33,630 nucleotides of DNA from Cladosporium sp. IMV 00045 (Eukaryota > Ascomycota > Dothideomycetes > Cladosporiales > Cladosporiaceae). The position numbers and the translations under genes were made by a program. This document shows positions 11,409 to 22,033 of this stretch, piece after piece. Where the stretch lies: positions 105,181-138,810 of the forward strand of contig MSJI02000924.1 in assembly GCA_001931905.2 (NCBI GenBank), written 5' to 3'. Position 1 is the first letter of the stretch; every line of letters starts with the position of its first letter. Under the pieces are notes generated by a model. The model was not told the DNA's origin. It did not search any database and saw only the letters and a list, made by a program, of their open reading frames with translations.

Positions 11409-12575
11409 ATGTTCACTTCACGCTTCATTCGCTCTACACCGCTCGCTCTGCGCAACCTCGCAACACCTCAGCTCTCCTCTACAGCGCAACGATTAACGAC
11501 AAGCACCTTGCGCCAAACAACACACCGAACATTCAGCTCAGCTTGCTCAGGATCGCGAACACGATGGCAGACATCCTCCAAAAGAGCGCATCAGCAATAC
11601 CAACAGAAGCGTGGCTATCGACGACCCTTCAACTATCAGCGGTTTCAGGCAACAAGTAGCGGGTTGAGGAGATGGGCAGCACACCCATACTTCTACTACC
11701 ATGTAGCGGGAATAGGAGGATTCGTTGGAGGAGTCTATATCTACAACCTGGACGAAGTGCCTGTGTCACATAGACGTCGCTTTAACATCGTCTCGCCCGA
11801 AGCCGAGAAGCAGACAGGCCAGGCCATGTACAAGCAGACCATGCAAGAATACGGCGGCAAGATCCTCCCGGCATACCATCCCAAATCTAGAATGGTACAA
11901 CGGGTCCTCGACCGTTTGATCCCTCACTCTGGGCTCGCAAACGAGGATTGGGAAGTCCACGTCATTAACGACCCGATGAAGAACGCCTTCGTCATTCCTG
12001 GCGGCAAGGTGTTCGTCTTCAGCGGCATTCTAGACATCTGCCAGGGAGACGATGGCTTAGCCGCAGTTCTTGGGCACGAGATCGCACACAATGTCGCCCA
12101 TCACGCCGCAGAGCGCATGTCGCAGTCAAATCTCCTGCTCATCTTCGCTGTCATTGGTTCTCTCTTCCTCGGAATCGACCCAGGCTTTGGCAACATCTTC
12201 GTCGACTACGCTTTCATGCGACCTGGGTCAAGAGCGCAGGAGTCAGAGGCGGACTACATCGGTCTGCTGATGATGGCAGAAAGCTGCTACCAGCCTGAGG
12301 CAGCGATGGACCTTTGGGCGCGTATGGAAGAAGAGGAGAAATACGCACCTCCTCAGTTCATGAGCACGCATCCCAGCAATCACAACCGTCTCGAGCAGAT
12401 TCGAGAATGGCTCCCGGAGGCAGAGTCGAAGCGCGACAGTAGCGAATGCTCTTCGATCAGCGGTTATGGTACGTCCATGGCAGAAAGCAACGATTTAATG
12501 TTATGGGTACTGACAAAGACATCAGCGAGCGATTTCAAGCAAACGTTCCGACGCCCTCAATGGGGATTAGCGTGA
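11409..12575 (+). CDS. oma1: Mitochondrial inner-membrane metalloprotease Oma1 (peptidase M48)
   Basis: The first true ATG is at 11409; the frame extends a few codons upstream without ATG. With a predicted intron at 12469-12525 the protein has 369 aa. The N-terminus is rich in Arg, Ser and Thr without acidic residues, a typical mitochondrial presequence. A hydrophobic segment lies at about 95-112. The zinc motif HEIAH is at 223-227 and the third ligand region ESEAD at about 278-282. Another hydrophobic stretch (LLLIFAVIGSLFLG) follows the HExxH helix. Oma1 is a stress-activated protease of the inner membrane in the quality-control network. The 57-bp intron (GTACGT, branch CTGAC, CAG) is a multiple of three without stop, so retention would add 19 residues in frame near the C-terminus. 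Confidence 0.93.
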   Translation: MFTSRFIRSTPLALRNLATPQLSSTAQRLTTSTLRQTTHRTFSSACSGSRTRWQTSSKRAHQQYQQKRGYRRPFNYQRFQATSSGLRRWAAHPYFYYHVAGIGGFVGGVYIYNLDEVPVSHRRRFNIVSPEAEKQTGQAMYKQTMQEYGGKILPAYHPKSRMVQRVLDRLIPHSGLANEDWEVHVINDPMKNAFVIPGGKVFVFSGILDICQGDDGLAAVLGHEIAHNVAHHAAERMSQSNLLLIFAVIGSLFLGIDPGFGNIFVDYAFMRPGSRAQESEADYIGLLMMAESCYQPEAAMDLWARMEEEEKYAPPQFMSTHPSNHNRLEQIREWLPEAESKRDSSECSSISGYGTSMAESNDLMLWVLTKTSASDFKQTFRRPQWGLA

Positions 12576-12965
12576 GCGAGTGTGGGTGTGAATTGCGATC
12601 CAGCGGCATGTATTTCTATGAGACGACATCCCATCTTTTATGTATTCTACTCGGCCAGCTTCTGAACAATCACAACTCCACACAAATGTGAAAATCTCAT
12701 CCTTTCGCAAGCTTGTTCATCCACCTTGCTATATTCCCCAAAATCGCTCAATTGTCTTCCATTTTGGCGTTCAATAGATATACATCAGAGATTCAGATAT
12801 CGAGCCACCGCCAACTCCAATGATTGACTTTCACATCTCCAGTCCTCGCACGAGCACCCTCTGTTCCATTGTTTGACCTAAACCTCACCGACAGCACCAG
12901 AGGAACAGGAGCAAAAAAGATGATACCGTCAGTGAGAACGGCAAAAGGATAGAAGAAACATCTGT
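12576..12965. other. Intergenic between oma1 and tRNA-Val
   Basis: This is the 3' flank of oma1 and of the minus-strand tRNA. It includes AAAA at 12943-12946, which reads as TTTT downstream of the tRNA and could end Pol III transcription. No coding gene is seen. Confidence 0.5.
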
Positions 12966-13066
12966 TACAAACCCCCGGAATCGAACCGGGAACCTTCTGT
13001 GCTGCCATCAGAGCCAATGTTGCAACTGTTGTTAGACAGAAATCATAACCGCTAGACCAGGCTTGC
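12966..13066 (-). tRNA. tRNA-Val (anticodon AAC) with 28-nt intron
   Basis: On the minus strand a full cloverleaf can be drawn: acceptor stem GCAAGCC/GGTTTGT (with two G-U pairs), D-arm containing A14, GG and A21, anticodon stem TCTGT/ACAGA with loop C-T-AAC-A, variable loop AGGTT, T-stem CCCGG/CCGGG with loop TTCGATT, and discriminator A. The intron lies in the usual eukaryotic place after position 37, giving 73 + 28 = 101 nt. The internal promoter B box GGTTCGATTCC is perfect. The D-stem has one T-T mismatch and the acceptor stem is somewhat weak, so a decayed copy is possible but less likely. A T-run follows about 20 nt downstream. Confidence 0.82.
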
Positions 13067-13982
13067 TTTGTTGATTTCATTTCCGATGAGAATGTCGCTG
13101 CCTGCACCAGTAATATCCTCTCACGCGCGACCGGAAATGGACGAGGATCGCTTGTCGAGAGTATACAGAAAGGTGGGAGTCCAGCATGCACATGCACATT
13201 AACATGCGCGTTTGGTTGGTTGATCTGGATCGGAAGGAAGTAGTCTGTTGGTGTTCTTTAGGTTATATATACGGCTAAGATTTTGAATTCAATCGTTACG
13301 GGTGTATTCATCGAGCGGTTCACAGGTCGACAGAAGATGGACATTAACCTGACACTAATCACCGTTCTAAGGCCACGCGATCACAATACCAAGCCAGATC
13401 TACCCAAGTGCACTCTGACCATGAACAGGCGACCGAACCTAAGTATTTCACGACTCGATTAAACGATCGCAGAGTTTTGCAAAGGCGCAGTGCTATCTGG
13501 AAGGCTTGCTGAGATACCCCAACCCTAACCCTTGGGATATCAATGCTGGCTTTACGAGCCAGGCGAACCACACGAAGCGTATGTAGTAGCATTGGCTCGC
13601 ATGGGAAATCATGTGTGATGAGTTATAGTCATCACATAGATAGACTGTCACGACCGAGGCCGTAGTTGACGTCCAATTTGCTCTGAATGGGACACTGAGG
13701 CTTGTTGGAGTCGAAGAGTACACGGTGAGTATCGAGAAACTATGATTGACACACTGGAAGCCACGAGTGCAAAGCAAGCAGCCCCTGCGTATGATGTATC
13801 GTAGAGACACTGAATGCCATAAGAAGAGAGCAAATTGTCTCTGCGTGTGCCGCTCCGCAGAGACGTTCGACAGAAGTTCGCATGGAAAAACGGCTTGAAA
13901 AACTAAGCGAACACCGTACCAGCTTCTCTACATGTACCATAGCAAAGTCATCGATGACATCCATCAGGACCCCAAACTCTGA
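13067..13982. other. Intergenic between tRNA-Val and MYND gene
   Basis: About 0.9 kb with no supported gene. It contains a short telomere-like run CCCTAACCCT at 13,523-13,532, too short to be called an interstitial telomere. The right end is the 3' flank of the MYND gene. Confidence 0.45.
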
Positions 13983-15050
13983 TCACTTCTTAGAATCCCC
14001 CTGGAAGCTGCTTTGGAAGTCTTTGCCGAAGACGAACTGCTTCTCAAGACCGCCCAAATCAGCAAAGGAAGTCGGAAGGCCGGTTCCAGGCATCGACGCC
14101 GGCGAAAGGTAGAAGGTATTAGTCCAGACATGGGCTTGATCGTTCATCAGCTTCGCAACCTCGGGCGTACGGCAAACGACCTTGTGACGCTTGTGGTCGT
14201 TGCGCTGGCAAGCCTTGCTGCAGTACTTCTGGTCCCTGCAATTCCCGCAGTACAGAGTTTTGCGCGGCTTCTGTCCACAGCCGCCACAGAGTTCGTCGTC
14301 AGTGTAGCCCATGTCTCCTTTGCTGCACGGCCCGATCATGGACACGAATGCACCCTTGACGGGGTGGCCCATGCGTTTGGATTGGTACCCATGCGGACGG
14401 CCTCCAAGCAGGAGAGCGAGGCAAGGATCGGCTTTGGCATTATCTGATAGCACTGTTTTGCGTGCGAAGGTCGTGAAGTCCAGAGGCGAGCCGGGCTTGA
14501 AACCGTCGGCGTCGAGCAGAGCTCTTTTCATCTGCTCCTTGGCGCCATCCATGAGTGGTGCGGTCTCGAAGATTCCGACGAGCATGTCCTTGTAGGTATT
14601 GAAGAACATCTTGTAGCCGGGAGCAGTGTAGAGAGTCTGACAGCCGTGACCCATGGCGCACGCTCCCAGAATCACAGGGAGGTAGCCGTTGTAGGTGTAG
14701 TCCTGAGTGGTGATCGGATTGAAATAGTTAGCCACCAATTTGGTTGTGAGTTGGTGGAGGACGCCAGAGTCGAGGTGCTTGCGAACACGCTCTCTCGCAG
14801 CGGCGGATGAGCAGACATCGGCACACAGTGAGTAGATGATGGCCGACCCGTTTTTGGCAGTTGTCGGAGCGAGCCGATTGAGGCCTGCAAGCTCGTTGAG
14901 ACGCAAGACTGCGAACAGAGCACCGTCGTTGTCGAAAAGGTACTCGCTCCAGACACGACCTGTGATGACGGGTTGGAACTCCATGTTGCGTGCCAGTTGA
15001 TGGGAATTTGCGTTGGATGATGCCAAGAGGGATGGAGGTGTATGTTGCAT
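13983..15050 (-). CDS. MYND-type zinc-finger protein
   Basis: A single exon codes for 355 aa from an ATG at 15048-15050; a second in-frame Met at about residue 23 (NMEFQPV) is an alternative start. Near residues 260-300 the MYND pattern is complete: CGGC, then YCGNC, YCSKAC and the ending HKRHKVVC, supplying the Cys and His ligands for two zinc ions. MYND fingers usually mediate protein-protein contacts. The N-terminal two thirds, which include a Cys/Gly-rich part (GACAMGHGCQ), do not resemble a catalytic domain known to me; no SET motif was found. The coding strand just before the ATG is CT-rich (about 15,052-15,115), a common fungal promoter feature. Function unknown. Confidence 0.88.
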   Translation of the reverse strand: MQHTPPSLLASSNANSHQLARNMEFQPVITGRVWSEYLFDNDGALFAVLRLNELAGLNRLAPTTAKNGSAIIYSLCADVCSSAAARERVRKHLDSGVLHQLTTKLVANYFNPITTQDYTYNGYLPVILGACAMGHGCQTLYTAPGYKMFFNTYKDMLVGIFETAPLMDGAKEQMKRALLDADGFKPGSPLDFTTFARKTVLSDNAKADPCLALLLGGRPHGYQSKRMGHPVKGAFVSMIGPCSKGDMGYTDDELCGGCGQKPRKTLYCGNCRDQKYCSKACQRNDHKRHKVVCRTPEVAKLMNDQAHVWTNTFYLSPASMPGTGLPTSFADLGGLEKQFVFGKDFQSSFQGDSKK

Positions 15051-15507
15051 GTGAGGAGGTGAAGGAGAAAGAGAGACTGAAGAGACATCTGGCTGAGGAT
15101 GAGGTGAGGTCGTAAATGAGATTCAGGCAGCAGTCGACTCTGTGAAGCAAATGAGGAAAGAGCGACCAAGCGCGCACGCCTGTCAACATCAGCGCGTCAG
15201 GCCAACGCTCAACAAGAACACCTCACAGCGCAAAACTGCTTGTATCAGACCTGTGTCGTGAGCATGTTCTATATGGCCAGCGAAGCCTCCTCTTCTGTCT
15301 ACATACCTGTCAGGACGGACGGGATGGCAATGACAAAGTCGAGATCAGTAGCGCGCGACTGACAATGGAAAAAGAAAAGGACTTGCCGCAGGAGATGAGA
15401 GAGAAGGGAATAAATTAGCATTCCTGTGACATGAACTCCACGCTGCTTTTTGTTCCCCAGTATCCTGGTGCTGTAATGCAGCATCTTGAAATCCACGATC
15501 ACGCTTC
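15051..15507. other. Intergenic: MYND gene promoter and 3' flank of INO80F-like gene
   Basis: Both neighbours are on the minus strand. The part next to 15,050 has a long purine-rich run on the plus strand (CT-rich on the coding strand). No gene is seen. Confidence 0.45.
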
Positions 15508-16345
15508 TCACAGATCAGACTCTGCCGCGCCACCACCAGAAACAATCCTCCTCTCCCCATCACGTCCTTCTCTAATCGTAGGTCCAGCACTGAGACTTTC
15601 ACCCACAACACCGTTCTGATGATTGATCGGCGCCCGCTCTTCATCGTTGCCTAATTCATGCGAGCTCGTGATATAAGGATTTGGAGGAACGCCAGCGGAA
15701 GAGTCTGCTTCGTCGTTTTCGGTGGGCGCGACATACACCCACTGCTCGTTCTCGTAAACATTTGCGCGGATTGTGCCACCACCGGGCCCTCGCACGAGGG
15801 GCGGCGGCGGCACAAAGCCGTTAGAAGACGCCCGTCGTCGATTCGGAGGTTGAGGGGAAGACGCGCCAGGCTGTGTGCGGCGGCGCTTGTCGCGGTGAGG
15901 GCGATCGGCCGGAGGCTAGAGATGAAAAAGAGAGCCAGAACATCAGCTGCCAATCTTCACCGGAGCCTTTCGTTGGGGGGTATTATACACCCACCGGCCG
16001 GCCGATTTAACCTACCGTGCCGACGCCCTCGTCGCCGCTCGCTTCGCTGCCTTCGACGTTCGGCTCGACCCTCTTGCTCAGCTGTTCCAGCAGGAATGCC
16101 CGCTCCAGTCTCATCTTCATGATCGCGCGGTCCAGCCGCACCCTCCTGATTCTGGCCTCCTCGTTTGCGGCTTCGACTTCGTTCAGCCGGCGCTTGAGCT
16201 GGATGCACTTTCGGTAGTAGGCTTTTTCGACGCTGGGCGCAAGCGGAGTGCCTGCTGCGCGTTTGGCTGGGACTGTAGAGCGGCGAGTTAGCTGGGGTGC
16301 TTCGTGGAGGCTGTGTGAAGTCTGGTTCCTACCTAAGGGTGGCAT
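15508..16345 (-). CDS. INO80 complex subunit F-like coiled-coil protein
   Basis: Predicted exons on the minus strand are 16345-16333, 16272-16016 and 15915-15508 (225 aa). Intron 2 (16015-15916) is needed to join the frames: donor GTAGGT, acceptor CTCTAG. Intron 1 (16332-16273, 60 bp) is optional because it is a multiple of three with no stop; its CTAAC branch and CTACAG acceptor make it likely. The conserved core begins SVEKAYYRKC and continues as a charged amphipathic helix (about residues 20-75), resembling the short conserved region of fungal INO80 subunit F/NHP10-associated proteins. The remainder is low-complexity and basic (DKRRRTQPG) with an aromatic patch ENEQWVYVAP. A nuclear chromatin-remodelling role is inferred from this resemblance alone. 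Confidence 0.65.
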
Positions 16346-17211
16346 TGTTGCGATGCCGAAGTTGCGCTCAAACGGGTGACTTCGTTGGAAGTTGAGGTCT
16401 TTCGTTGGATAATTTGTGGTGAAGTGTCGGTCTGATGGATTGTGGGAGCTTCTTTCGCGTTCAGTGGTCGTTGATGTGAGTGGTTGTTGAGGTATGTCGG
16501 AGGGTGAGCGAAGTCAAACGCTCGCTTTGAGATGCGCGCGTCCAGGCGTCCTCGGCACTCAAGCTGACTGCAGCAGGCGTTGCTTGGGAGGAGCGTCACT
16601 TCCAATTGCTTTGCGCGTTGCTTCACACCAGTGAAGTTGAAAACCAATGAACACCAAAGTCGATAAGGTATCGTTCATCAATCATGCAAACAGCTTAGAT
16701 ATTTCGTGAAAAGATTATCAGCCTTACCGTGCGATCTAACCTTGCTCTCCATCTTCTTGCTTTGATGTGGTACGAGCTACAACCTGAGCTCCCTTCACAG
16801 GAGACCAAGAGCTGTGATACTATACATGCATGTATCGTCTGACAATGCGCATTGGGGCCTTACCATGCTTACGTCCCAACAATGCTGCACTGGTAAAGGG
16901 CTCTGAGCCCATTGGCCTGTAACTGCAAGTACTCAAGTGTCACGCCACGGTGCCTGAGCTCCTACTATGGCTGGGCGAGCGAGCATTGCGATCAGTAATG
17001 CTTACGTGCAAGTAGCAGCCTCGTCGCCTTCATTTCTTAACACAGTTTGTTTCATATATGCAGTGGTTGGCTACAGCATCTACAAGCTAAGATCACGAGG
17101 CAGGTTTCTCTAGGCCGCCAACCCGGGCCACGAGGACGCCATCTCAAGACTATATTGACTCCATGCCTCGGAGCGCCTTACAAGAAGAATCAACTCGTGC
17201 AGCAAACCTCT
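16346..17211. other. Intergenic between INO80F-like and EST1-like genes
   Basis: About 0.87 kb; both neighbours are on the minus strand, so it holds the INO80F-like promoter and the 3' flank of the EST1-like gene. Short open frames here have no recognisable motif. Confidence 0.45.
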
Positions 17212-19754
17212 TCAATCTCTCTCCAACCCACTCTCCCCGAAAATGCTCACATTGGTACTCGCAGGTTGGTGCCTTTTAACCTTCGAAAGCGGAATCGACG
17301 GCCGGCGCTCGTATTTGGGTGATATGCAAGGCTGGTTTTGAGAGCCCGCCGAGCGTCCGTATGCAGGTTTGGGAGAGAATTCCGGTACGAGGACATAGTC
17401 GCTCTCGATGGAAGAGTCACCAGCGCTGCGTGCTGACACAGAGCAAGGTGATTGCGTGGCGGACATCAGATCATCCGCGTCCGACGCTGCGACCGTCGAG
17501 AACCGTTTGGTATCCCGGTCGTAGGACAGGACGTTGGACTTCTGAGCCAAGACCATACCGAGGTACAGTATTCTTGCTGCGCGGTGCTGCCTCTTTGTCT
17601 CGTCTTCGAGGCAGCGCGAGCCGTCGTCGTCTTCGATGTTGGCGAACCAGTCTGGAGCGAAGTACCACTGTGCCCACACTAGCCCTCGTATCATGTAATC
17701 TTCGAACAGTGGGACGCCATCGCGCGGGTACGTCTCACCGCATGCGTATGCCTCAATGCGAGAGGTTATAGGGAAAGATCTTGCGAGGAGGTTAAGGAAA
17801 TGGGAGAGAGAAGACCAATCCACATCACTGGAATCGAAAAGCCCTTCGAACGTATTACGAGTATCCGCGTCGAGTGGTAGCCGAGAACGTAGCGTATTAG
17901 TGCTGTTGAAAAAGACAAGCATGATGTGCAAGTAGGGCATGAGATCAATGAGCGATTCTCTGGAAGGTGTACGCCGTATGATGCTGTTGAAAGTATAGTA
18001 GCAGAACTGGTAGACAGAGTCTTGAGGGTGTTGGTACTTTTCCAGATTGACCAGAGGCAAATGGGTGACGGGAGCTTGGTTTGAGAAGACATGGTCCTGC
18101 GATGGGCGCGATGCCAGGATTTCTTGGCTGAGGACCGAATCGTACAGCTGTCGATAAATGTTGTCCGGTGTTCCAAAGCCAAACAGGGCGGCAACATTTG
18201 TCACTGCCAGAGCCACACCATAGTTTGCGATTTTGTTGCTAGGCTGGTCCTTTAGTAAATTTAAAGCAGCGCTGCAATCCCGCTTTGTAAGTTCAAGTTC
18301 GCGACCTGCAAAGACTTGAGCATGAAAACACATGATCATCGCTTCCGCGGATTGATTGCCACTCTTGATACCTTGCTCGTCGTTCAAGACCGGTGAGCAG
18401 AGGGTCCTCAACGATTCTCTCGCGTTCAAGAAAGGTACCACCGAGGTCAATGCACGGGAGTAGAGATAGAATTTGCGCAACGAAGGCCTCTCCAGAATTC
18501 CAGAATGATGGTACAACCGGCCGACTGAAGGATGACGGTCTGCTGCCATAACGTACCAACGCCCAGCTACGCCTCCCCAAACCGTATGAATTTCACGATC
18601 CTCCTCGATAGCCATCCGATAGCGCGCAAGGTCGCCAAGGCATTCGATCCATGTATCAGTGAAACCAGGAACGGTCTCGAGGAGCAGCGACATCATTTGG
18701 TACGCAAGATAGATGAACGCCAGCATGTATTCTTGAGAGTCCGGACGGCGATGGCGAAGCACTTCCAGGAATGCATGTATGCCGTGTTTCCACATGCGCG
18801 CAGGCATTGAATACTTGGTCGCGAGCCCAAGTAGCGCAGGGTTGGCAGAAGGATGTTGCGTTGCCATGAGGAAGTCATGGTGCTCGTATAATAACGTCCT
18901 GTGCAATGCGACAAGGGCTTGCCATTGCTCGGTGCTCAAAGGCTCGTCAGGACGAGCAGCCTTCTGAGCATCAATACTTATGCACTTCGCCTCCACCATG
19001 ACGAGACCTGCATAAATACCTTTAACCTCTGCGGCGAGCTGTTCTTGAGAGATGGGTGAAAATTCCGGCTGCAGCGGAATTCCAGGATAACGATTTTTAC
19101 CGCGCAAATGTAGAGCGTCTTGCGAGATGAGCTGCGACTTTGGATCTGCGATGTTCCCTTCGAATGAATCGCTGATCGAGGATTTTACGTCCTGGATCCA
19201 GTCAGTCTTGCACAACGCACGTACGTATAAAGATCTCGCACATTGTTCTCCATGAGCGAATCATGTCTATCTGCAGTCAACAGCCCAGACTTTCTCGTCC
19301 GTATGTCAGAAGCAGATTTTGTGTTCTGGCGTGAATGCCGCGTCATCGAGTTTGGACATGATGCGTATCTTTGATGCTGGGACAGCGGCTGACAGTCGCC
19401 TTCGGGTGAATTGCACCTGTCACCACGGTGGAACGCAAGGTCCTCTGAGGACGATCCTAAGCGCTTTCGGTGCTTTACGACTACGGGCTCGTCGGCAGCA
19501 GGGCGTTTGAGAGAGGATGGAATCTTTCGACATTCGTTTGAACCACAGGGCGGCGAGTTTTCCTTGATGTGAAGTGCTGAGAGTCTGGCGGTGTGGGGCT
19601 GCATGGAGCTGGGAGATCCATCGCGCGAGGAGTCCGTTTCCGGGGTGAGTTGGTGTCTGTTGCTATTCATTGATCCGCAGGAAGACGATGCCGGAGATCC
19701 AGACAGTTGTGCTGGACTACGGGCGCCGAGGCTACATACTCGTTTTCTACTCAT
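17212..19754 (-). CDS. EST1/SMG7-like DNA/RNA-binding domain protein
   Basis: Predicted exons 19754-19242 and 19191-17212 give 830 aa. The 50-bp intron (19241-19192) has donor GTGCGA, branch CTGAC and acceptor CCAG; it keeps phase and replaces the frame change between the two open frames. Exon 1 (171 aa) is Ser/Arg-rich and disordered. The second exon starts the conserved part: SQEQLAAEVKGIYAGLVMVE followed by a helical TPR/14-3-3-like region and the Est1-type DNA/RNA-binding segment with GRWYVMAADRHPSVGRLYHH and FLNARESLRTL. Family members take part in telomerase recruitment or nonsense-mediated decay; fungi carry several paralogues and this one cannot be assigned to either role. The C-terminus is again disordered, and no PIN nuclease domain is visible. 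Confidence 0.82.
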
Positions 19755-22033
19755 CAAGTTTCACGGTCAGCTTCCGCAATCAGGCGACACAGCGGGTGGT
19801 GGCGAAGGCGGCGGGCGGCGGGTTACAGCAGCAGCAGGCAGAGAGGCAGGCAAACGTACAAATGCGACGACGGTTCGGAGCTCGCCCCAGCGTGAGGCGC
19901 TGAGCCGCGGCGGTATGCATCGTCTCGGAATTCAGATTGAAGGGGCCGATGACCGATCGCCTTGAAATCGGGAGGGATTCTCTTCAAGCCATTGCGTCGT
20001 TTTTTGGGACTGGAATGCTGGGAGACCCCGAGCATCGTAATGGGCCGGATTCGCGTTGAAGGCCGCTAACCGGAGCTCGACGGATGGCTGCGTGGTGTGC
20101 CTGCAAAGTGGGCCATCAGTTTAACAGCAAGAATGGACCGCCATCAGTCCAGTATCGTAGGCATTATTCTGGTGAGAAATGCCCACTTTGAGGGGGATTC
20201 TCACAGTGTAATATTTCGTGTTCAGCTGTTCGTTTTGAGTTGTTCGTCATTAATAACGCGCCCATTCTCCCAAAACCGTCAGTTCTCGCATTTTCGCAAG
20301 CCTCATCTGTTGGGCACAAACTCACTGACACGTGGACGATGCCCTGTTTCCTCCGGTGGCATCGACGCCCAGATATTTTAAAGGTGCCCCAGAGAGAAAA
20401 GAAGGGCGGTCAATCCGATCGATATCTATACCTTTACCCCTCCCAGCCTCGTCCTCCCACCTCCGGGAGGCCGCCAGCTGATGCTGCTGACGGGAAGCGC
20501 CTCTCGCTGCGCGCATAATGGCGGCCCATGCAGGGTCAAAAGAAGGCAACCTCGCACATACATCCGTGGTTCGGTAGCGGCAGGTTGCCTTCTGACCATC
20601 TGATCGTCAAGAGGCCGCCTACTAATTCTACCACTATATTGTGGATCTATATCTAGACTTAGGCGTATGCCTTTCTCCATCACGAGCAGCTGATAGTCTC
20701 GAAGCGGTTTGAGACCAGGACTATGTCCACGAACCGTCTGATTGAAGCGACCTCTTTCTGGAACAATGTTCGTCTAGTTGCTTATCTCCTCGGGCGGCCT
20801 CACGATCCTCATGCCTTTGACATCACCAGTCCATTTGCTCATCCTTACAAACGGCGGGAACGTCGTTCTGCCTTCATGGGCGCCTCACTGTTACATGTGG
20901 TAAGCCAGGATGGCTGCATCGTGGCATTTTGAGGCGACCATCCTTCGTTTGGCAACATCATCATGCCTTGCATCCAGGTTCTCGAAGATGGGATCAAGTC
21001 TTTTCCTTTCAGTATAGCGCAGGCAACTTCCCGAGTATCAGCAGGATATCTGACTCAGGAGATGGCCTTTTTCGAATTGCCCTAGTCGACAGTCGTTCAT
21101 CCCGTTGTCTGCCTTCTCGGCGTGCTCTCCGTTATTAATAGACACAAAGTACGCCTTTGTCATCCACGAGGCCACAACCAGGTAGTACTGCCATTCATTT
21201 CGAGTGTAGTGCCCGTCCGTCTAGGTGACGCTTTCGTTTGTGAGAGTCCTGAGGACGAGAGAAAATCTCGCGCACCAACGCGGAAACACCAAAGTTATGT
21301 TTATATAAAAATCCATTATTATTATTCAGAATTGTTCACCGGTCTCAAGAACCGGCAAATGGAAAGAAGCTGCAGTTGCCGAAGCGTTGTAAGCAAAGAC
21401 CCTAAGATACCTACATGTGATGATGGACGCCGTAATCAAGCCACAAGGCAACCCTCGCGTGCCTCGATAATGTTGCCGCGAATGGGATTTCATTCCTTGT
21501 TGCAGACGCATGCATGATGGCTTCATTCGCTAAGGTTGTGTCTTTAGCCTGATGCTACTAAGCGATCGTATGGGACACTACGCAGAGATTGAGATCATTG
21601 GAGAATCGAGGCTGTGTACTACCGATCTTGATGTAGGCGAGTACCTTCGTCGAGCTGATCCTGCATGTCTCTGGTGGTGCAAGGAGGCATGTGATACAGG
21701 GCCGAGATCAGTGCAATTGCGGAGATGGTGCATCTTCCATACGATCTCTGTCACATTGGCTGATCTCGCCAAAAGTTGCGCATATCGAGGCAGAAAAACG
21801 TGCGCAGCTCTGCCCGGGCTAAGACGAAGGACGCACGAGATAGATCAGAAGAACTGCGAAACAGGCGCCTGGGAGGCCTCAACAAGCAAGGAGGCAAGCT
21901 CCAGCCAGTTGTGAAGCGTGAATCTCTCCAACCCGCGCTAGAGCATCTGGAAAGCTCGCACGACCCTCTCCTAGCCAGACACAACTTCCAACACCCAAGC
22001 ACTTGTTGGCGTCAATATGCGCCGAGGTATGCT
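19755..22033. other. Divergent intergenic region between EST1-like and FHIP genes
   Basis: About 2.3 kb with both neighbouring genes pointing outwards. It contains a G-rich tract at 19794-19822 just upstream of the EST1-like start, CAG-type short repeats near 19,825-19,840 and an (ATT)n run near 21,317. From 21,776 to 22,033 the frame of FHIP is open without an ATG. CpA/TpG are normal, so it is not a RIP target. No separate gene could be supported. Confidence 0.45.
19794..19822 (+). other. G-rich tract with G-quadruplex potential
   Basis: The plus strand carries eight G-runs of two or three within 29 bases, separated by one to four bases. It lies 40-68 bp upstream of the minus-strand EST1-like ATG, so the non-template strand of that gene is C-rich. 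Folding is inferred from pattern alone. Confidence 0.35.

Noticed and set aside
12793..13197. 134-codon open frame on the minus strand
   Set aside because: It overlaps the tRNA-Val gene on the same strand and has no protein family resemblance.
13523..13532. Telomere-like CCCTAACCCT
   Set aside because: Less than two repeat units; expected occasionally by chance.
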